Positions 38,017 through 47,456 of a stretch of DNA of 64,000 nucleotides are shown piece after piece; the first letter of the stretch is position 1; each line of letters begins with the position of its first letter. The translations under genes and the position numbers were made by a program. Under the pieces are notes generated by a model. That model did no database searches. It was not told the origin of the DNA and saw only the letters and a list, made by a program, of their open reading frames with translations. The stretch is from Lysobacteraceae bacterium PS02065 (GTDB taxonomy: Bacteria; Pseudomonadota; Gammaproteobacteria; Xanthomonadales; Rhodanobacteraceae). The DNA is taken from assembly GCA_029959555.1 (NCBI GenBank), contig JASCPI010000013.1, positions 40,265 through 104,264 on the forward strand, in the 5' to 3' direction.

Positions 38017-38382
38017 ATGACCCATCCGCTCGTCCTTGTCCTCGCGCGCGTGCTGATCGCCAGCGTGTTCATCGTCCTCGGCGCGGAGCGTCTCCTCGGG
38101 GCGGCAGGGATGGGGCCGCTCGCCGGCGCCTCGCTGTCCAACGGCGTGCTGCTGCTGAGCCTGTTCGAACTGATCGCGGGCATCCTCATCGTGGTCGGCT
38201 GGCAGGTCCGCGCGCTCGCGCTGGTGATGGCGGCCGTGCTCCTCGTCGACGCCGTGCTCGCGCATCCGTTCTGGCGCTACTCGGGCGCGTCGCAGCACGC
38301 GCAGCTGCTGCACTTCTTCAAGAACCTCTCCGCCGTCGGCGGCCTGCTGCTGCTCGCCGCGCTCGGGCGCCGGACGCGCTAG
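38017..38382 (+). CDS. DoxX family membrane protein
   Basis: A 121-residue protein with four hydrophobic segments and the DoxX-type pattern RVLIASVFIVLGAERLLG ... ELIAGILIVVGWQ ... FFKNLSAVGGLLLLA. DoxX proteins are small membrane proteins associated with redox or quinone functions, mostly uncharacterised. The start MTHPLVLV has a GGAG site. It is followed 30 bp later by the Kef-type antiporter, with which it may be co-transcribed. Confidence 0.88.
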   Translation: MTHPLVLVLARVLIASVFIVLGAERLLGAAGMGPLAGASLSNGVLLLSLFELIAGILIVVGWQVRALALVMAAVLLVDAVLAHPFWRYSGASQHAQLLHFFKNLSAVGGLLLLAALGRRTR

Positions 38383-38412
38383 CATCGCGCCCTTCACACG
38401 AGGGGACAGCTG

Positions 38413-40245
38413 ATGGCGGTCGAGGGCGGCGCGAACGAACTGGTCAAGGTGGTCACGCTGCTCGGCGCGGCCGTGGTCATGGTGCCGATCTTCCGGCGCC
38501 TGGGCCTCGGCTCGGTGCTCGGCTACCTTGCCGGCGGCCTCATCATCGGCCCGTTCGGCATCGGCCTGTTCACCGATCCGCAGGCGATCCTGCACACGGC
38601 CGAGCTCGGCGTCGTCATGTTCCTGTTCGTGATCGGCCTGGAGATGCGGCCCTCGCACCTGTGGTCGCTGCGGCACGAGATCTTCGGCCTCGGCGCGCTG
38701 CAGATCGGCGTCTGTACCCTGGCGCTGAGCGGCGTCGGCCTCGCCTTCGGCTATCCGCTGCCGGTCGCGTTCATCGGCGCGGCCGGTTTCGTGCTGACCT
38801 CGACCGCGATCGTCATGCAGCTGCTGACCGAACGCGGCGACATCGCGATGTCGCGCGGGCAGAAGATCGTCTCGATCCTGCTGTTCGAGGACCTGCTGAT
38901 CGTGCCGCTGCTCGCGATCGTGAGCTTCATGTCGCCGGTGGTCGCGAGCGATCCGGGCGACTCGCGGCTCGCCTCGATCGGCATCGGCATCGCCGCGCTC
39001 GCGGGTCTCATCGCGGCCGGCATCTGGCTGCTCAACCCGCTGTTCCGCCTGCTCGCGGCGGCCAAGGCTCGCGAGGTCATGACCGCCGCGGCGCTGCTCG
39101 TCGTGCTCGGCGCGGCGCTGCTCATGCAGCTCGGCGGCCTGTCGGCCGCGATGGGCGCGTTCATCGCGGGCGTGCTGCTCTCGGAATCCACGTTCCGCCA
39201 CCAGCTCGAGGCCGACATCGAACCGTTCCGCGGCATCCTGCTCGGCCTGTTCTTCATCGCGGTCGGCATGTCGCTCGATCTCGCCGTGGTCGCCGCGAAC
39301 TGGCCGGTCATCGTCGCCGGCGTGCTCGCGCTGATGGCCGCCAAGGCCTTGTGCATCTACATCGTCGCGCGCGTGCTCGGCACGCACCACGCCGATGCGC
39401 TCGACCGTGCCGTGCTCATGGCGCAGGGCGGCGAGTTCGCGTTCGTGCTGTTCGCGGCGGCGACCGCCGCCGGTGTCATCGACGCGACCGTCAACGCCAA
39501 CCTGACCGCGATCGTGGTGCTGTCGATGGCACTCACCCCGCTGTTCGTTATCCTCGTGCGCCGCCTCGTGCCCAAGCCCGTGCCGTCGCTCGAGGGCATC
39601 GACAAGGCGGAGGACCTGTCCGGCACCGTGCTCGTGATCGGCTTCGGCCGCTTCGGCCAGGTCATGTGCCAGTGCCTGCTCGCGCGCGGCTGCGACGTCA
39701 CGATCATCGACACCGACGTCGAGATGATCCGCAGCGCGAGCGAGTTCGGCTTCAAGATCTATTACGGCGACGGCACGCGCCTGGACGTGCTGCACGCGTC
39801 CGGCGCGCACCGCGCACGCCTCATCGCGGTCTGCATCGACGACAAGGACGCCGCGACGCTGATCGCCGAACTCGCGCGCGAGGAGTTCCCGCAGGCCGGC
39901 GTGCTCGTGCGCGCCTACGACCGCGAACACGCGGCCAAGCTCGTCGCCGCGGGCGTCGAGTTCCAGATCCGCGAGACGTTCGAGTCGGCCCTCAAATTCG
40001 GCGAGGCGACGCTGCGCGCGCTCGGCGTCGACGAGGACGAGGCCGCCGAGACCGCGGCCGAGATGCGCCGCAGCGATGCCGAACGCTTCGAACTCGAGCT
40101 CGCCGCGGGCGACGTGCGCGCCGGCATTCCGCTCATGCTCGGCAATCAGCCCAAGCCGACGCCGTTCACGACGCCGCAACGCCCGGCACGCGCGCTCAGC
40201 GAGGAAACCGCTGCGGTCACGCGCCAGCCCGCCACGGAGACCTGA
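38413..40245 (+). CDS. Kef-type CPA2 monovalent cation:proton antiporter
   Basis: A 610-residue transporter. About 12 transmembrane helices form the Na+/H+ exchanger domain (VLGYLAGGLIIGPFGIGLF, the LLFEDLLIVPLLAIVSF segment with the functional Asp, and AQGGEFAFVLF). A RCK/TrkA-N NAD-binding domain follows (VLVIGFGRFGQVMCQCLLARGC, about 405-525), then a C-terminal tail. It resembles KefB/KefC, which release K+ on exposure to electrophiles under glutathione control. No KefF/KefG ancillary gene is adjacent, so the symbol is withheld. Confidence 0.9.
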   Translation: MAVEGGANELVKVVTLLGAAVVMVPIFRRLGLGSVLGYLAGGLIIGPFGIGLFTDPQAILHTAELGVVMFLFVIGLEMRPSHLWSLRHEIFGLGALQIGVCTLALSGVGLAFGYPLPVAFIGAAGFVLTSTAIVMQLLTERGDIAMSRGQKIVSILLFEDLLIVPLLAIVSFMSPVVASDPGDSRLASIGIGIAALAGLIAAGIWLLNPLFRLLAAAKAREVMTAAALLVVLGAALLMQLGGLSAAMGAFIAGVLLSESTFRHQLEADIEPFRGILLGLFFIAVGMSLDLAVVAANWPVIVAGVLALMAAKALCIYIVARVLGTHHADALDRAVLMAQGGEFAFVLFAAATAAGVIDATVNANLTAIVVLSMALTPLFVILVRRLVPKPVPSLEGIDKAEDLSGTVLVIGFGRFGQVMCQCLLARGCDVTIIDTDVEMIRSASEFGFKIYYGDGTRLDVLHASGAHRARLIAVCIDDKDAATLIAELAREEFPQAGVLVRAYDREHAAKLVAAGVEFQIRETFESALKFGEATLRALGVDEDEAAETAAEMRRSDAERFELELAAGDVRAGIPLMLGNQPKPTPFTTPQRPARALSEETAAVTRQPATET

Positions 40246-40248
40246 CCC

Positions 40249-40794
40249 ATGCACCACGCCCGAGAAGCCGCCGACTGCGTCGCGTTCTGGCGCGACGCCG
40301 GCCCCGAAGCCTGGTTCCGCAAGGACGAGGCCTTCGACGAACGTTTCCGCGAGCGCTTCCTCGCGGCGCATTTCGCGGTCGCGCGGCGCGAGTGCGACGC
40401 CTGGCTCGACAGCCCCGACGGCGCGCTCGCGATGCTGATCCTGCTCGACCAGTTCCCCCGCAACGCGTTCCGCGGCAGCGCCCACATGTACGCGACCGAT
40501 CCGCTCGCGCGCCACGTCGCCGACCGCGCGATCGCGGCCGGCCACGACCAAGCCATCGCGCAGGAGCTGCGCGTGTTCGTCTACATGCCGTTCGAGCACT
40601 CCGAGGATCTCGCCGACCAGCACCGCGCGGTCGAGCTGATCCGTCCGCTCGGCGCCGAACTGCTCGGCTACGCCGAACTGCACCGCGACATCATCCTGCG
40701 TTTCGGACGCTTCCCGCATCGCCATCGCGAGCTCGGGCGCACGCCGACGCCCGAGGAACTCGCGTTCCTCGCCGAGGGTGGCTTCAAGGGGTGA
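40249..40794 (+). CDS. DUF924 family protein
   Basis: A 181-residue soluble protein of the DUF924 family. The family core is recognisable: FWRDAGPEAWFRKDEAFDERFRERFL, LDQFPRNAFRGSAHMYATDP, FVYMPFEHSEDLADQ and FGRFPHRHRELGR. An alpha-helical TPR-like fold is known for the family; its function is not. It starts three bases after the antiporter stop. Confidence 0.92.
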   Translation: MHHAREAADCVAFWRDAGPEAWFRKDEAFDERFRERFLAAHFAVARRECDAWLDSPDGALAMLILLDQFPRNAFRGSAHMYATDPLARHVADRAIAAGHDQAIAQELRVFVYMPFEHSEDLADQHRAVELIRPLGAELLGYAELHRDIILRFGRFPHRHRELGRTPTPEELAFLAEGGFKG

Positions 40795-40836
40795 GAGGTG
40801 TCCCGGCGCGACACATGTCGCGCCGAACCGACGTGG

Positions 40837-41247
40837 CTACGGCGAACGCGCCAGCACGAGCACGAGCCGCCGCCATGCCTCCGCATCGACCGCGGCGCGA
40901 TCCACGACGAAGCGGAAGCGGGGCCGGTCGGGCACGGCGAAGTCGAGCGACACGAGCGGACCGAGGCGGGCATGGCCGCGCAATGTGACCGGCACGACGC
41001 CGCTCGCGGCATCGACGAGCTGCCAGCCGGCGCGATCGCAGGTCATGCGCGTCCAACCGGGACGCAGGTGACAGCGGATCGACACCGCCGCGATCGACAC
41101 GGCGACGAACATCGATACGAGCTTGACCACGGCTGGCATGCCGCTTGCGGCGATCGCGACGAGCGCGAGCACGGCGATCGCACCCGCGCCGAGCGCGAGG
41201 CGCCGTGACGGCGCGAGGTCAAGCGCGATGGCGGCTGCGGATGTCAT
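40837..41247 (-). CDS. YgfX/CptA-like membrane protein
   Basis: A 136-residue protein with two adjacent hydrophobic helices (about 16-60) and a soluble C-terminal half. The start overlaps sdhE by 29 bases. In enterobacteria the partner of sdhE is ygfX (cptA), a two-helix membrane protein once proposed as a toxin acting on the cytoskeleton. The match rests on size, topology and position; the sequence itself is weakly conserved. Confidence 0.65.
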   Translation of the reverse strand: MTSAAAIALDLAPSRRLALGAGAIAVLALVAIAASGMPAVVKLVSMFVAVSIAAVSIRCHLRPGWTRMTCDRAGWQLVDAASGVVPVTLRGHARLGPLVSLDFAVPDRPRFRFVVDRAAVDAEAWRRLVLVLARSP

Positions 41248-41464
41248 CGATGACGGCGGCCTCGCCGGCGTCGTCGGGCCTGCCGTGGCCGACGATCCAG
41301 TCCCACAGGTCCGGATCCTGCCGGTCGAGCAGGCGTGCGAACGCGGCGCGCGCGTCGTCGTCGGCGGTGGGATAGCGATCGTCGAGCCAGCCGCCGAGCA
41401 CCTGGTCGAGCTCGCGCGTGCCGCGACGGCAGCGCCAGCGCAGGCGGGAGAGTTCCGCGCTCAC
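41219..41464 (-). CDS. sdhE: FAD assembly factor SdhE
   Basis: SdhE promotes covalent attachment of FAD to SdhA. The 81-residue protein carries the RGxxELD signature (RRGTRELDQVLGGWLDD) and a family-type ending DLWDWIVGHGRPDD. The start is GTG, overlapping the stop of the upstream MAPEG gene (GTGA, 41464-41461). Its place in the sdh locus supports the role. Confidence 0.92.
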   Translation of the reverse strand: MSAELSRLRWRCRRGTRELDQVLGGWLDDRYPTADDDARAAFARLLDRQDPDLWDWIVGHGRPDDAGEAAVIDDIRSRHRA

Positions 41465-41880
41465 GCGAGCCAGGCCACGCCGAGGCGGATCCAGAACGCC
41501 CACAGCGCGAGCGTGGCGAGGAAGTACGCGACGAACCGGTGCACGACGCGGTTGTACGTGCAGTGCACGAGGCTGTGCACGGCGCGCAGTGCGACGAACG
41601 CCCAGGCGAAGCCGAGCAGCCAGGCGTCGACGGCGTTCGTCACGAATGCCGCGAGCGCGCCGACGTGGAACAGCACCGGCAGCTCGAACAGGTTGCGGAA
41701 GTTGTCCGACGCGCGGCGGTCGTCGAGCAGCGCCGTGGCATCGCTGGCCGTGGCGAGGCGCTGCGGGTCGATCCTCTTGCGGCCCATCTCGCCGAGGCGC
41801 TGCTGGTAGAGCACGCACCAGACGAGCGCCGTCACGGCGACCATCGCGAGCAGCGGGACGAGGATGGCGTTCGCGGGCAT
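41461..41880 (-). CDS. MAPEG family membrane protein
   Basis: A 139-residue membrane protein with about four hydrophobic segments. It contains NFRNLFELPVLFHVGALAAFV and RAVHSLVHCTYNRVVHRFVAYF, as in MAPEG-type proteins (the family of microsomal glutathione transferases). The substrate is unknown. It lies between sdhB (49 bp away) and sdhE, overlapping the latter by four bases. Confidence 0.82.
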   Translation of the reverse strand: MPANAILVPLLAMVAVTALVWCVLYQQRLGEMGRKRIDPQRLATASDATALLDDRRASDNFRNLFELPVLFHVGALAAFVTNAVDAWLLGFAWAFVALRAVHSLVHCTYNRVVHRFVAYFLATLALWAFWIRLGVAWLA

Positions 41881-41929
41881 GCCGTGCTTCCCTGCAGGTC
41901 GCGGCGGTCGCCGCGGGACGGCGCCGCGC

Positions 41930-42718
41930 TCAGGCGCGGCGTTCGATCATGAGCTTCTTGATCTCGGCGATCGCCTTGGCCGGGTTGAGGCCCTTCGGAC
42001 AGGTGCGCGCGCAGTTCATGATGGTGTGGCAGCGGTAGAGCTTGAACGGATCCTCGAGGTCGTCGAGGCGCTCGCCGGTGTCCTCGTCGCGGCTGTCGAC
42101 GATCCAGCGATAGGCCTGCAGCAGGATCGCCGGACCGAGGTAACGGTCGCCGTTCCACCAGTAGCTCGGGCAGCTCGTCGAACAGCACGCGCAGAGGATG
42201 CATTCGTAAAGGCCGTCCAGGCGCGCGCGATCCTCCTTGGACTGCAGGCGCTCCTTCGGCGGCGCCGGCGTCTGCGAGCGCAGCCACGGCTTGATCGATG
42301 CGTACTGCGCGTAGAAGTGCGTGAGGTCGGGCACCAGATCCTTGACCACCGACATGTGCGGCAGCGGGTAGACCGGCACGTCACCCTTGCCGCTGCCGCA
42401 GTCCTCGATGGCCTTCGTGCACGCGAGCGTGTTGGTGCCGTCGATGTTCATCGCGCACGAACCGCAGATGCCTTCGCGGCACGAGCGGCGGAACGTCAGC
42501 GTCGGGTCGATCTCGTTCTTGATCTTGATCAGCGCGTCGAGAACCATCGGGCCGCACGCGGCGAGGTCGACATCGTAGGTGTCGACGCGCGGGTTCGCGC
42601 CGTCGTCCGGGTTCCAGCGGTAGACCCGGAACTGGCGCACCTGCTTCGCGCCGGGCTTGGCCGCGAAGTGCTTGCCCTTCTGGATCTTCGAATTTTTCGG
42701 GAGGCTGAACTCTGCCAC
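41930..42718 (-). CDS. sdhB: Succinate dehydrogenase iron-sulfur subunit
   Basis: SdhB passes electrons from FAD in SdhA to quinone. The 262 residues contain the [2Fe-2S] cysteines in [16 protein letters not shown] plus Cys100 region, the [4Fe-4S] motif [16 protein letters not shown] and the [3Fe-4S] set [12 protein letters not shown]. The start is GTG ([11 protein letters not shown]). It follows sdhA by 60 bp. Confidence 0.97.
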   Translation of the reverse strand: MAEFSLPKNSKIQKGKHFAAKPGAKQVRQFRVYRWNPDDGANPRVDTYDVDLAACGPMVLDALIKIKNEIDPTLTFRRSCREGICGSCAMNIDGTNTLACTKAIEDCGSGKGDVPVYPLPHMSVVKDLVPDLTHFYAQYASIKPWLRSQTPAPPKERLQSKEDRARLDGLYECILCACCSTSCPSYWWNGDRYLGPAILLQAYRWIVDSRDEDTGERLDDLEDPFKLYRCHTIMNCARTCPKGLNPAKAIAEIKKLMIERRA

Positions 42719-42778
42719 GCTCGTTTCTCGCTCTGTTCGCTACGCCGTGAGGCGATGGCTCGATACGGGGAACACTGC

Positions 42779-44572
42779 TCAGTAGACGCGCGCCTTGGGC
42801 GGCACGGGCTGCACGTCGTCGGTCAGCGTGGTCATGTGCACGGGGCGGAAATCGAACGCGGCCTTGCCCTTGTCGTCGACCGTCACGAGCGTGTGCTTGT
42901 GCCAGTTCACGTCGTCGCGGTCCGGGTAGTCCTCGTGCGCGTGCGCGCCGCGGCTCTCCTTGCGCTGCTCGGCCGAGGTGATCGTCGCCACCGCGTTGTA
43001 GAGCAGGTTCTGCAGCTCGTAGGTCTCGATGAGGTCGGAGTTCCAGACCAGCGAACGGTCGCTGACCTTGACGTCCTCGAAGCTCGTGAAGATGCCGGCC
43101 ATCTTGTCGCAGCCTTCCTGCAGCGTCTTCGACGTGCGGAACACCGCGGCGTCGTTCTGCATCGTGCGCTGCATGTTGAGGCGGATCTCGGCGGTCGGCG
43201 ACGAGCCGTTCGCGTTGCGCAGGCGGTCGAGGTTCTCGAGCGCCTTGTCGCAGGCCGAGGCCGGCAGGATCTTGTGCGGCGCGCCCGGGCGGATCGTCTT
43301 CTCGCAGCGGTTGGCGACCGCGCGGCCGAACACGACGAGGTCGAGCAGCGAGTTCGAGCCGAGGCGGTTGGCGCCGTGAACCGACACGCAGGCGGCTTCG
43401 CCGATCGCGTAGAGGCCCGGCACGACGCGGTCGGGATCGTCGCCGACCTTCTGCACGACTTCGCCGTGGTAGTTGGTCGGGATGCCGCCCATGTTGTAGT
43501 GCACGGTCGGCAGCACCGGGATCGGCTGCCGCGCGACGTCGACGCCCGCGAAGATGCGCGCGCTCTCGGCGATGCCGGGCAGCTTCTCGTGGATGACCTC
43601 GGGGCCGAGATGGGTCAGGTCGAGCAGGATGTGGTCCTTGTGCTCGCCGACGCCGCGGCCTTCGCGGATCTCGATCGTCATCGAACGGCTGACGACGTCG
43701 CGCGAGGCGAGGTCCTTGTAGTGCGGTGCGTAGCGCTCCATGAAGCGCTCGCCGGCCGAGTTGCGCAGGATGCCGCCTTCGCCGCGCACGCCCTCGGTGA
43801 TGAGGCAGCCCGCGCCGTAGATGCCGGTCGGGTGGAACTGCACGAACTCCATGTCCTGCAGCGCGAGGCCCGAGCGCAGCACGAGGCCGCCACCGTCGCC
43901 GGTGCAGGTGTGCGCGGAGGTCGCGCTGAAGTAGGCGCGGCCGTAGCCGCCCGTCGCGAGCACGACGCCGTGCGCGCGGAACAGGTGCAGCGTGCCCTCG
44001 GCCATGTCGAGCGCGAGCACGCCACGGCAGACGCCCTCGTCGTCCCAGATCAGGTCGAGCGCGAAGTACTCGATCATGAAGCGCGCTTCGTGCGCGAGCG
44101 ACTGCTGGTAGAGCGTGTGCAGCATCGCGTGGCCGGTGCGGTCGGCCGCGGCGCAGGTGCGCTGCGCGGGCGGGCCCTCGCCGTACTTGGTGGTCATGCC
44201 GCCGAACGGGCGCTGGTAGATCTTGCCGTCCTCGGTGCGCGAGAACGGCACGCCGTAGTGCTCGAGCTCGATGATCGCGGCCGGCGCTTCCTTGCACATG
44301 TACTCGATCGCGTCCTGGTCGCCGAGCCAGTCGGAACCCTTGATCGTGTCGTAGAAGTGGTAGCGCCAGTCGTCCTCGCCCATGTTGCCGAGCGCGGCCG
44401 AGATGCCGCCCTGCGCCGCCACGGTGTGCGAGCGGGTCGGGAACACCTTGGTCAGGCAGACCGTCTTGAGGCCCTTGGAGGCGAGACCGAACGTCGCGCG
44501 CAGGCCGGCGCCGCCGGCACCGACCACGACCATGTCGTACTGGTGTTCCTGGATCTTGTAGGCGTTGGACAT
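42779..44572 (-). CDS. sdhA: Succinate dehydrogenase flavoprotein subunit
   Basis: This is the catalytic subunit of complex II. The 597-residue protein has the FAD-binding [20 protein letters not shown], the flavinylated His in [16 protein letters not shown], an active-site [12 protein letters not shown] segment, and [20 protein letters not shown]. It begins three bases after the sdhD stop. Confidence 0.98.
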   Translation of the reverse strand: MSNAYKIQEHQYDMVVVGAGGAGLRATFGLASKGLKTVCLTKVFPTRSHTVAAQGGISAALGNMGEDDWRYHFYDTIKGSDWLGDQDAIEYMCKEAPAAIIELEHYGVPFSRTEDGKIYQRPFGGMTTKYGEGPPAQRTCAAADRTGHAMLHTLYQQSLAHEARFMIEYFALDLIWDDEGVCRGVLALDMAEGTLHLFRAHGVVLATGGYGRAYFSATSAHTCTGDGGGLVLRSGLALQDMEFVQFHPTGIYGAGCLITEGVRGEGGILRNSAGERFMERYAPHYKDLASRDVVSRSMTIEIREGRGVGEHKDHILLDLTHLGPEVIHEKLPGIAESARIFAGVDVARQPIPVLPTVHYNMGGIPTNYHGEVVQKVGDDPDRVVPGLYAIGEAACVSVHGANRLGSNSLLDLVVFGRAVANRCEKTIRPGAPHKILPASACDKALENLDRLRNANGSSPTAEIRLNMQRTMQNDAAVFRTSKTLQEGCDKMAGIFTSFEDVKVSDRSLVWNSDLIETYELQNLLYNAVATITSAEQRKESRGAHAHEDYPDRDDVNWHKHTLVTVDDKGKAAFDFRPVHMTTLTDDVQPVPPKARVY

Positions 44573-44575
44573 CGA

Positions 44576-44968
44576 TCAGGTTCCCAGGGCGATGCGGACG
44601 ACGGCGAACACGCTCGCCAGGGCCGCGAGGACACAGGCGAAGCGCACGGCGAGCTGCGAGGCGATCGCGAGCCACGGCGTGTGCACGTAGTCCTCGATGA
44701 CGACCTGCAGGCCGAGCTGCGCGTGCCAGAACATCGCGAGCAGGAAGGCGACCAGCAGCACCGCGTTGGCGGGGTGCGCCACCGCGGCACGCGCGGTAGC
44801 GTAGTCGGCGCCGGCCAGCGTCACGACGAGGCCGACGACGTAGATGGCGAGGAACAGCAGCGCGACGGCGGTGATGCGCTGGACGATGAAGTGGTGCACG
44901 CCGTCCTTCGCGGAGCCGAGGCCGCGGGCGTTCTTGATCGGGGCGCGGAAGCGGTCGAAGCGGCTCAT
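44576..44968 (-). CDS. sdhD: Succinate dehydrogenase membrane anchor SdhD
   Basis: A 130-residue hydrophobic anchor with three transmembrane helices. The N-terminal HHFIVQRITAVALLFLAIY and HAQLGLQVVIEDYVHTPWL contain the His and Asp-Tyr residues expected for heme/quinone sites. The start at 44968 overlaps the sdhC stop (ATGA). Confidence 0.93.
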   Translation of the reverse strand: MSRFDRFRAPIKNARGLGSAKDGVHHFIVQRITAVALLFLAIYVVGLVVTLAGADYATARAAVAHPANAVLLVAFLLAMFWHAQLGLQVVIEDYVHTPWLAIASQLAVRFACVLAALASVFAVVRIALGT

Positions 44969-45360
44969 GCGAAGCCCCCGCGCGAGATCACGACGCCCCA
45001 GACGAGGCCGGTGATGACGAGACTGCCGATCACCGTGATCCAGCCGTTGCGCACGAACTGGGCGATCGAGTAGCCGAGGCCGGCGTCCTGCAGCAGGTGG
45101 CGGATGCCGTTGATCCAGTGGTAGGCCAGGGCCCAGGTCCAGCCGAACAGCACGAGCAGGCCGAACCACGAGCCGGCGAGGCCGGTCACGCAGGCCCAGG
45201 CCTCGGGGCCGGCGGCGAGGCAGGCCAGGGCGGCGGCGATCAGCACGCTGCCGACGGCCAGGATGATGCCGGTGCCACGGTGCAGGATCGAGGTGACCAT
45301 CTGGATCTGCCAGCGGTACACCTGCAGATGCGGTGACAGGGGTCGGACGGGTTGGGACAT
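44965..45360 (-). CDS. sdhC: Succinate dehydrogenase cytochrome b556 subunit
   Basis: A 131-residue membrane anchor. PLSPHLQVYRWQIQMVTSILHRGTG is the SdhC signature (PLSPHLQVY, SILHRxTG), and HWINGIRHLLQDAG carries the heme-ligand His. Three transmembrane helices are visible. It lies 66 bp downstream of the SdhAF4 gene in the same operon. Confidence 0.95.
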   Translation of the reverse strand: MSQPVRPLSPHLQVYRWQIQMVTSILHRGTGIILAVGSVLIAAALACLAAGPEAWACVTGLAGSWFGLLVLFGWTWALAYHWINGIRHLLQDAGLGYSIAQFVRNGWITVIGSLVITGLVWGVVISRGGFA

Positions 45361-45426
45361 GGGCTGGCCTTGTGCTCGCGCCGTGGCTGGCGTCCTGGTG
45401 GTGGGCCTTGGAATCCGCAGAGCCGA

Positions 45427-45600
45427 TCAGAAATCGATGCAGCGGCCGTTCTTTTCCCAGTCGCCGTAGCGGACCGGGTCGGGGCCATCCCTGCCGCCGA
45501 TCTCTCCAGGCCGCTCCGGCGCGCGCGCCGCCCCGCCCTGTTCCTTTTCGGGAACCGGAGCTTCGGATGGCGACTCGATGACGGGATCGGACTTGGACAT
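45427..45600 (-). CDS. SdhAF4-like (DUF1674) succinate dehydrogenase assembly factor
   Basis: A 57-residue protein ending in the DUF1674 signature RYGDWEKNGRCIDF, following an acidic, disordered N-terminus. SdhAF4 protects flavinylated SdhA from oxidation and helps it join SdhB in mitochondria and alphaproteobacteria. The start MSKSDPVIES at 45600 lies 13 bp after the predicted transcription start. Its position as first gene of the sdh operon supports the call. Confidence 0.88.
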   Translation of the reverse strand: MSKSDPVIESPSEAPVPEKEQGGAARAPERPGEIGGRDGPDPVRYGDWEKNGRCIDF

Positions 45601-45620
45601 GAGGCTCGAAAGCGCCGGAA

Positions 45621-45649
45621 ATTTTAACGCCCGGGGCGCGGACTGACAA
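45621..45649 (-). promoter_or_regulatory. Sigma70 promoter of the sdh locus
   Basis: On the minus strand TTGTCA (45649-45644) and TAAAAT (45626-45621) are spaced by exactly 17 bp. Each matches consensus at five of six positions. Transcription should start near 45614. Confidence 0.72.
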
Positions 45650-45692
45650 CCCGTGCTGCGGTGCACGATGGTGGGTTGACGGCTCCATTACG

Positions 45693-46577
45693 ATGCGAAC
45701 GATGATCGATACCCTTCCGCCCCCGGCCCGCCTGGGCCCCGCCACGCTCGTCGGCTTCGACGGCCGCGACGCGGCAGCGTTCGCACATGCGCAGTTCACC
45801 AGCGACGTCGTCGGCCTCGCGCCGGGGTCATGGCAGTGGAGTGCCTGGCTCGACGCCCAGGGCCGTGCGCGCACCGTGTTCGCGCTGCTGCGCGTCGCCC
45901 CGGAGCGGCTGGTCGCGTGGCTGCCGCGCGGCGACGGGAACGCGTTCGCCGCCGACCTGCGCCGGTTCGTGTTCCGATCGAAGGTCGCGATCGCGCCGAT
46001 CGAGGGCTTCGCCCTGCTCGATGCCGGAGAAGCCCGCGTGCCGGCCTGCATCGTCTCCGCGGAACGCGACGGCTGGGCGATCGCCCTGCCCGCTCGCGGC
46101 GGCCGCACCGCCCTGCTCGCCCCCGCGACCGCGCCGTCCCGCGAAGACACCGAAGCCTCCGCCAGCTGGGCACTCGCCGACGTGCACGCCGGCCTGCCCT
46201 GGATCGACGAGACCACGGCCGGAACCCTCGTCGCGGCCGCGCTCGACCTCGCCCGCCTCGGTGCCGTGAGCTACGACAAGGGCTGCTACCCGGGCCAGGA
46301 GATCGTCGCGCGCCTGCATTTCCGCGGCGGCAACAAGCGCCATCCCGCCCTCCTCGACGTCGACGGCGCCGCGCCCGCACCGGGCACCACGATCATCGAC
46401 GCCGGCATCGCCGGCACGCATGGCGTCGTGCTGCATGCCGCCGCGAACGGCGCAGGCAGCGAGGCGCTCGCGGTGCTGCCCGACGCACTCGCGGACGCCA
46501 CCGACCTGCGCATCGAGGCGAGCGGCGCCATCGTCAGGCGACGCGCGTTTGCCGCACCGAACCTCGCCTTGCCCTGA
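45693..46577 (+). CDS. ygfZ: Folate-binding protein YgfZ
   Basis: YgfZ is a GcvT-like tetrahydrofolate-binding protein that supports iron-sulfur cluster enzymes. The 294 residues contain the hallmark KGCYPGQEIVARLHFRGGNKR near residue 205 and a GcvT-like N-terminal barrel. Two possible ATGs (45693 and 45702) are close; neither has a clear ribosome-binding site. It is divergent from the sdh operon, whose product is an Fe-S enzyme. Confidence 0.92.
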   Translation: MRTMIDTLPPPARLGPATLVGFDGRDAAAFAHAQFTSDVVGLAPGSWQWSAWLDAQGRARTVFALLRVAPERLVAWLPRGDGNAFAADLRRFVFRSKVAIAPIEGFALLDAGEARVPACIVSAERDGWAIALPARGGRTALLAPATAPSREDTEASASWALADVHAGLPWIDETTAGTLVAAALDLARLGAVSYDKGCYPGQEIVARLHFRGGNKRHPALLDVDGAAPAPGTTIIDAGIAGTHGVVLHAAANGAGSEALAVLPDALADATDLRIEASGAIVRRRAFAAPNLALP

Positions 46578-46616
46578 GCTTTGTGCTATCAGCGGCCGCA
46601 CAGGGGAGACACCGCC

Positions 46617-47456
46617 ATGCCCACGACCGCCACGCCATCGCTGCCGCTCCGCGCGGCGGCGCTCGTCTTCGCGGGGCTCTTCGCCACCGCAGGCGCCAGC
46701 CACGCCGCCGAGTACCGTTTCACCGCCGAGCCGATCTACCCGCCCGAAACGGCGCGCGAGATGTATGCGCCGCTCATGACCTACCTGAACAAGGCCACGG
46801 GTGATACCTGGACGCTCGTGACGCCGCCGAACTACTCGGCGTACTGGCGTTCGCTGCTCGACGAGAACGTCACCGATTTCGCCTTCGAGGAAGCGCACTT
46901 CGCCGATTACCGCATCACGCGCGCGAAGTACGTACCGCTCGTACGCGTCGCCGGCAACACGAGCTACACGCTCGTCGCCGATCCGCAGCTCGAAGGCGCC
47001 GGCCTCGACGGCCTGCTGTCGAAGACCGTCGTGACGATGCCCGCCCCGAGCCTCGGCTACGCCCTGCTCGCGGGCTTCTATCCCGACCCGGTGCGCTCGC
47101 CGACGATCGCCTCGAGCGCGAACTCGTGGCGCGACGCCGTGCAGATCGTGTTCGGCGGCGAGGCCGGTGCGGCCATCATCCCGACGTGGCTCAAGGACAC
47201 CTACCCGAACCTCGTGACGATCCGCACGTCGCGCGAGTTCGCCGCGGCCGGCGTGCTCGCCGCGCCCGGCGTGCCCGAGGAGGCACGGCAGAAGCTGCGC
47301 ACGGCATTGCTCGAACTCGGCAGCCAGCCCGAGCTCGCCGAACTGCTGCTCGAACTCGGCGTCAGCCGCTTCGTCGGTGCCGCCGCAGCCGACTACACGG
47401 GAAGCTCCGAGGTGTTGTCGGGCTTCTACGGCTACAAGCGCGAAGGCACGCCCTGA
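46617..47456 (+). CDS. PhnD-like periplasmic substrate-binding protein
   Basis: A 279-residue exported protein with a signal peptide (to about Ala28, GASHAAEYRF). The mature part resembles PhnD/SsuA-type binding proteins: PPETAREMYAPLMTYLNKATG, then DFAFEEAHFADYRI and SSANSWRDAVQIVFGGEAGAAI. No permease or ATPase gene is adjacent, so an orphan or sensor role is possible. GGGAG precedes the ATG. It follows ygfZ by 39 bp. Confidence 0.82.
   Translation: MPTTATPSLPLRAAALVFAGLFATAGASHAAEYRFTAEPIYPPETAREMYAPLMTYLNKATGDTWTLVTPPNYSAYWRSLLDENVTDFAFEEAHFADYRITRAKYVPLVRVAGNTSYTLVADPQLEGAGLDGLLSKTVVTMPAPSLGYALLAGFYPDPVRSPTIASSANSWRDAVQIVFGGEAGAAIIPTWLKDTYPNLVTIRTSREFAAAGVLAAPGVPEEARQKLRTALLELGSQPELAELLLELGVSRFVGAAAADYTGSSEVLSGFYGYKREGTP

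Noticed and set aside
37542..40988. 1148-codon plus-strand open frame through doxX and the antiporter
   Set aside because: It is an alternate frame of clear membrane-protein genes and shows Arg-rich, domain-free sequence.
41864..45073. 1069-codon plus-strand open frame opposite the sdh genes
   Set aside because: It is antisense to sdhB, sdhA and sdhD, which are unmistakable. Long antisense frames are expected at this GC content.
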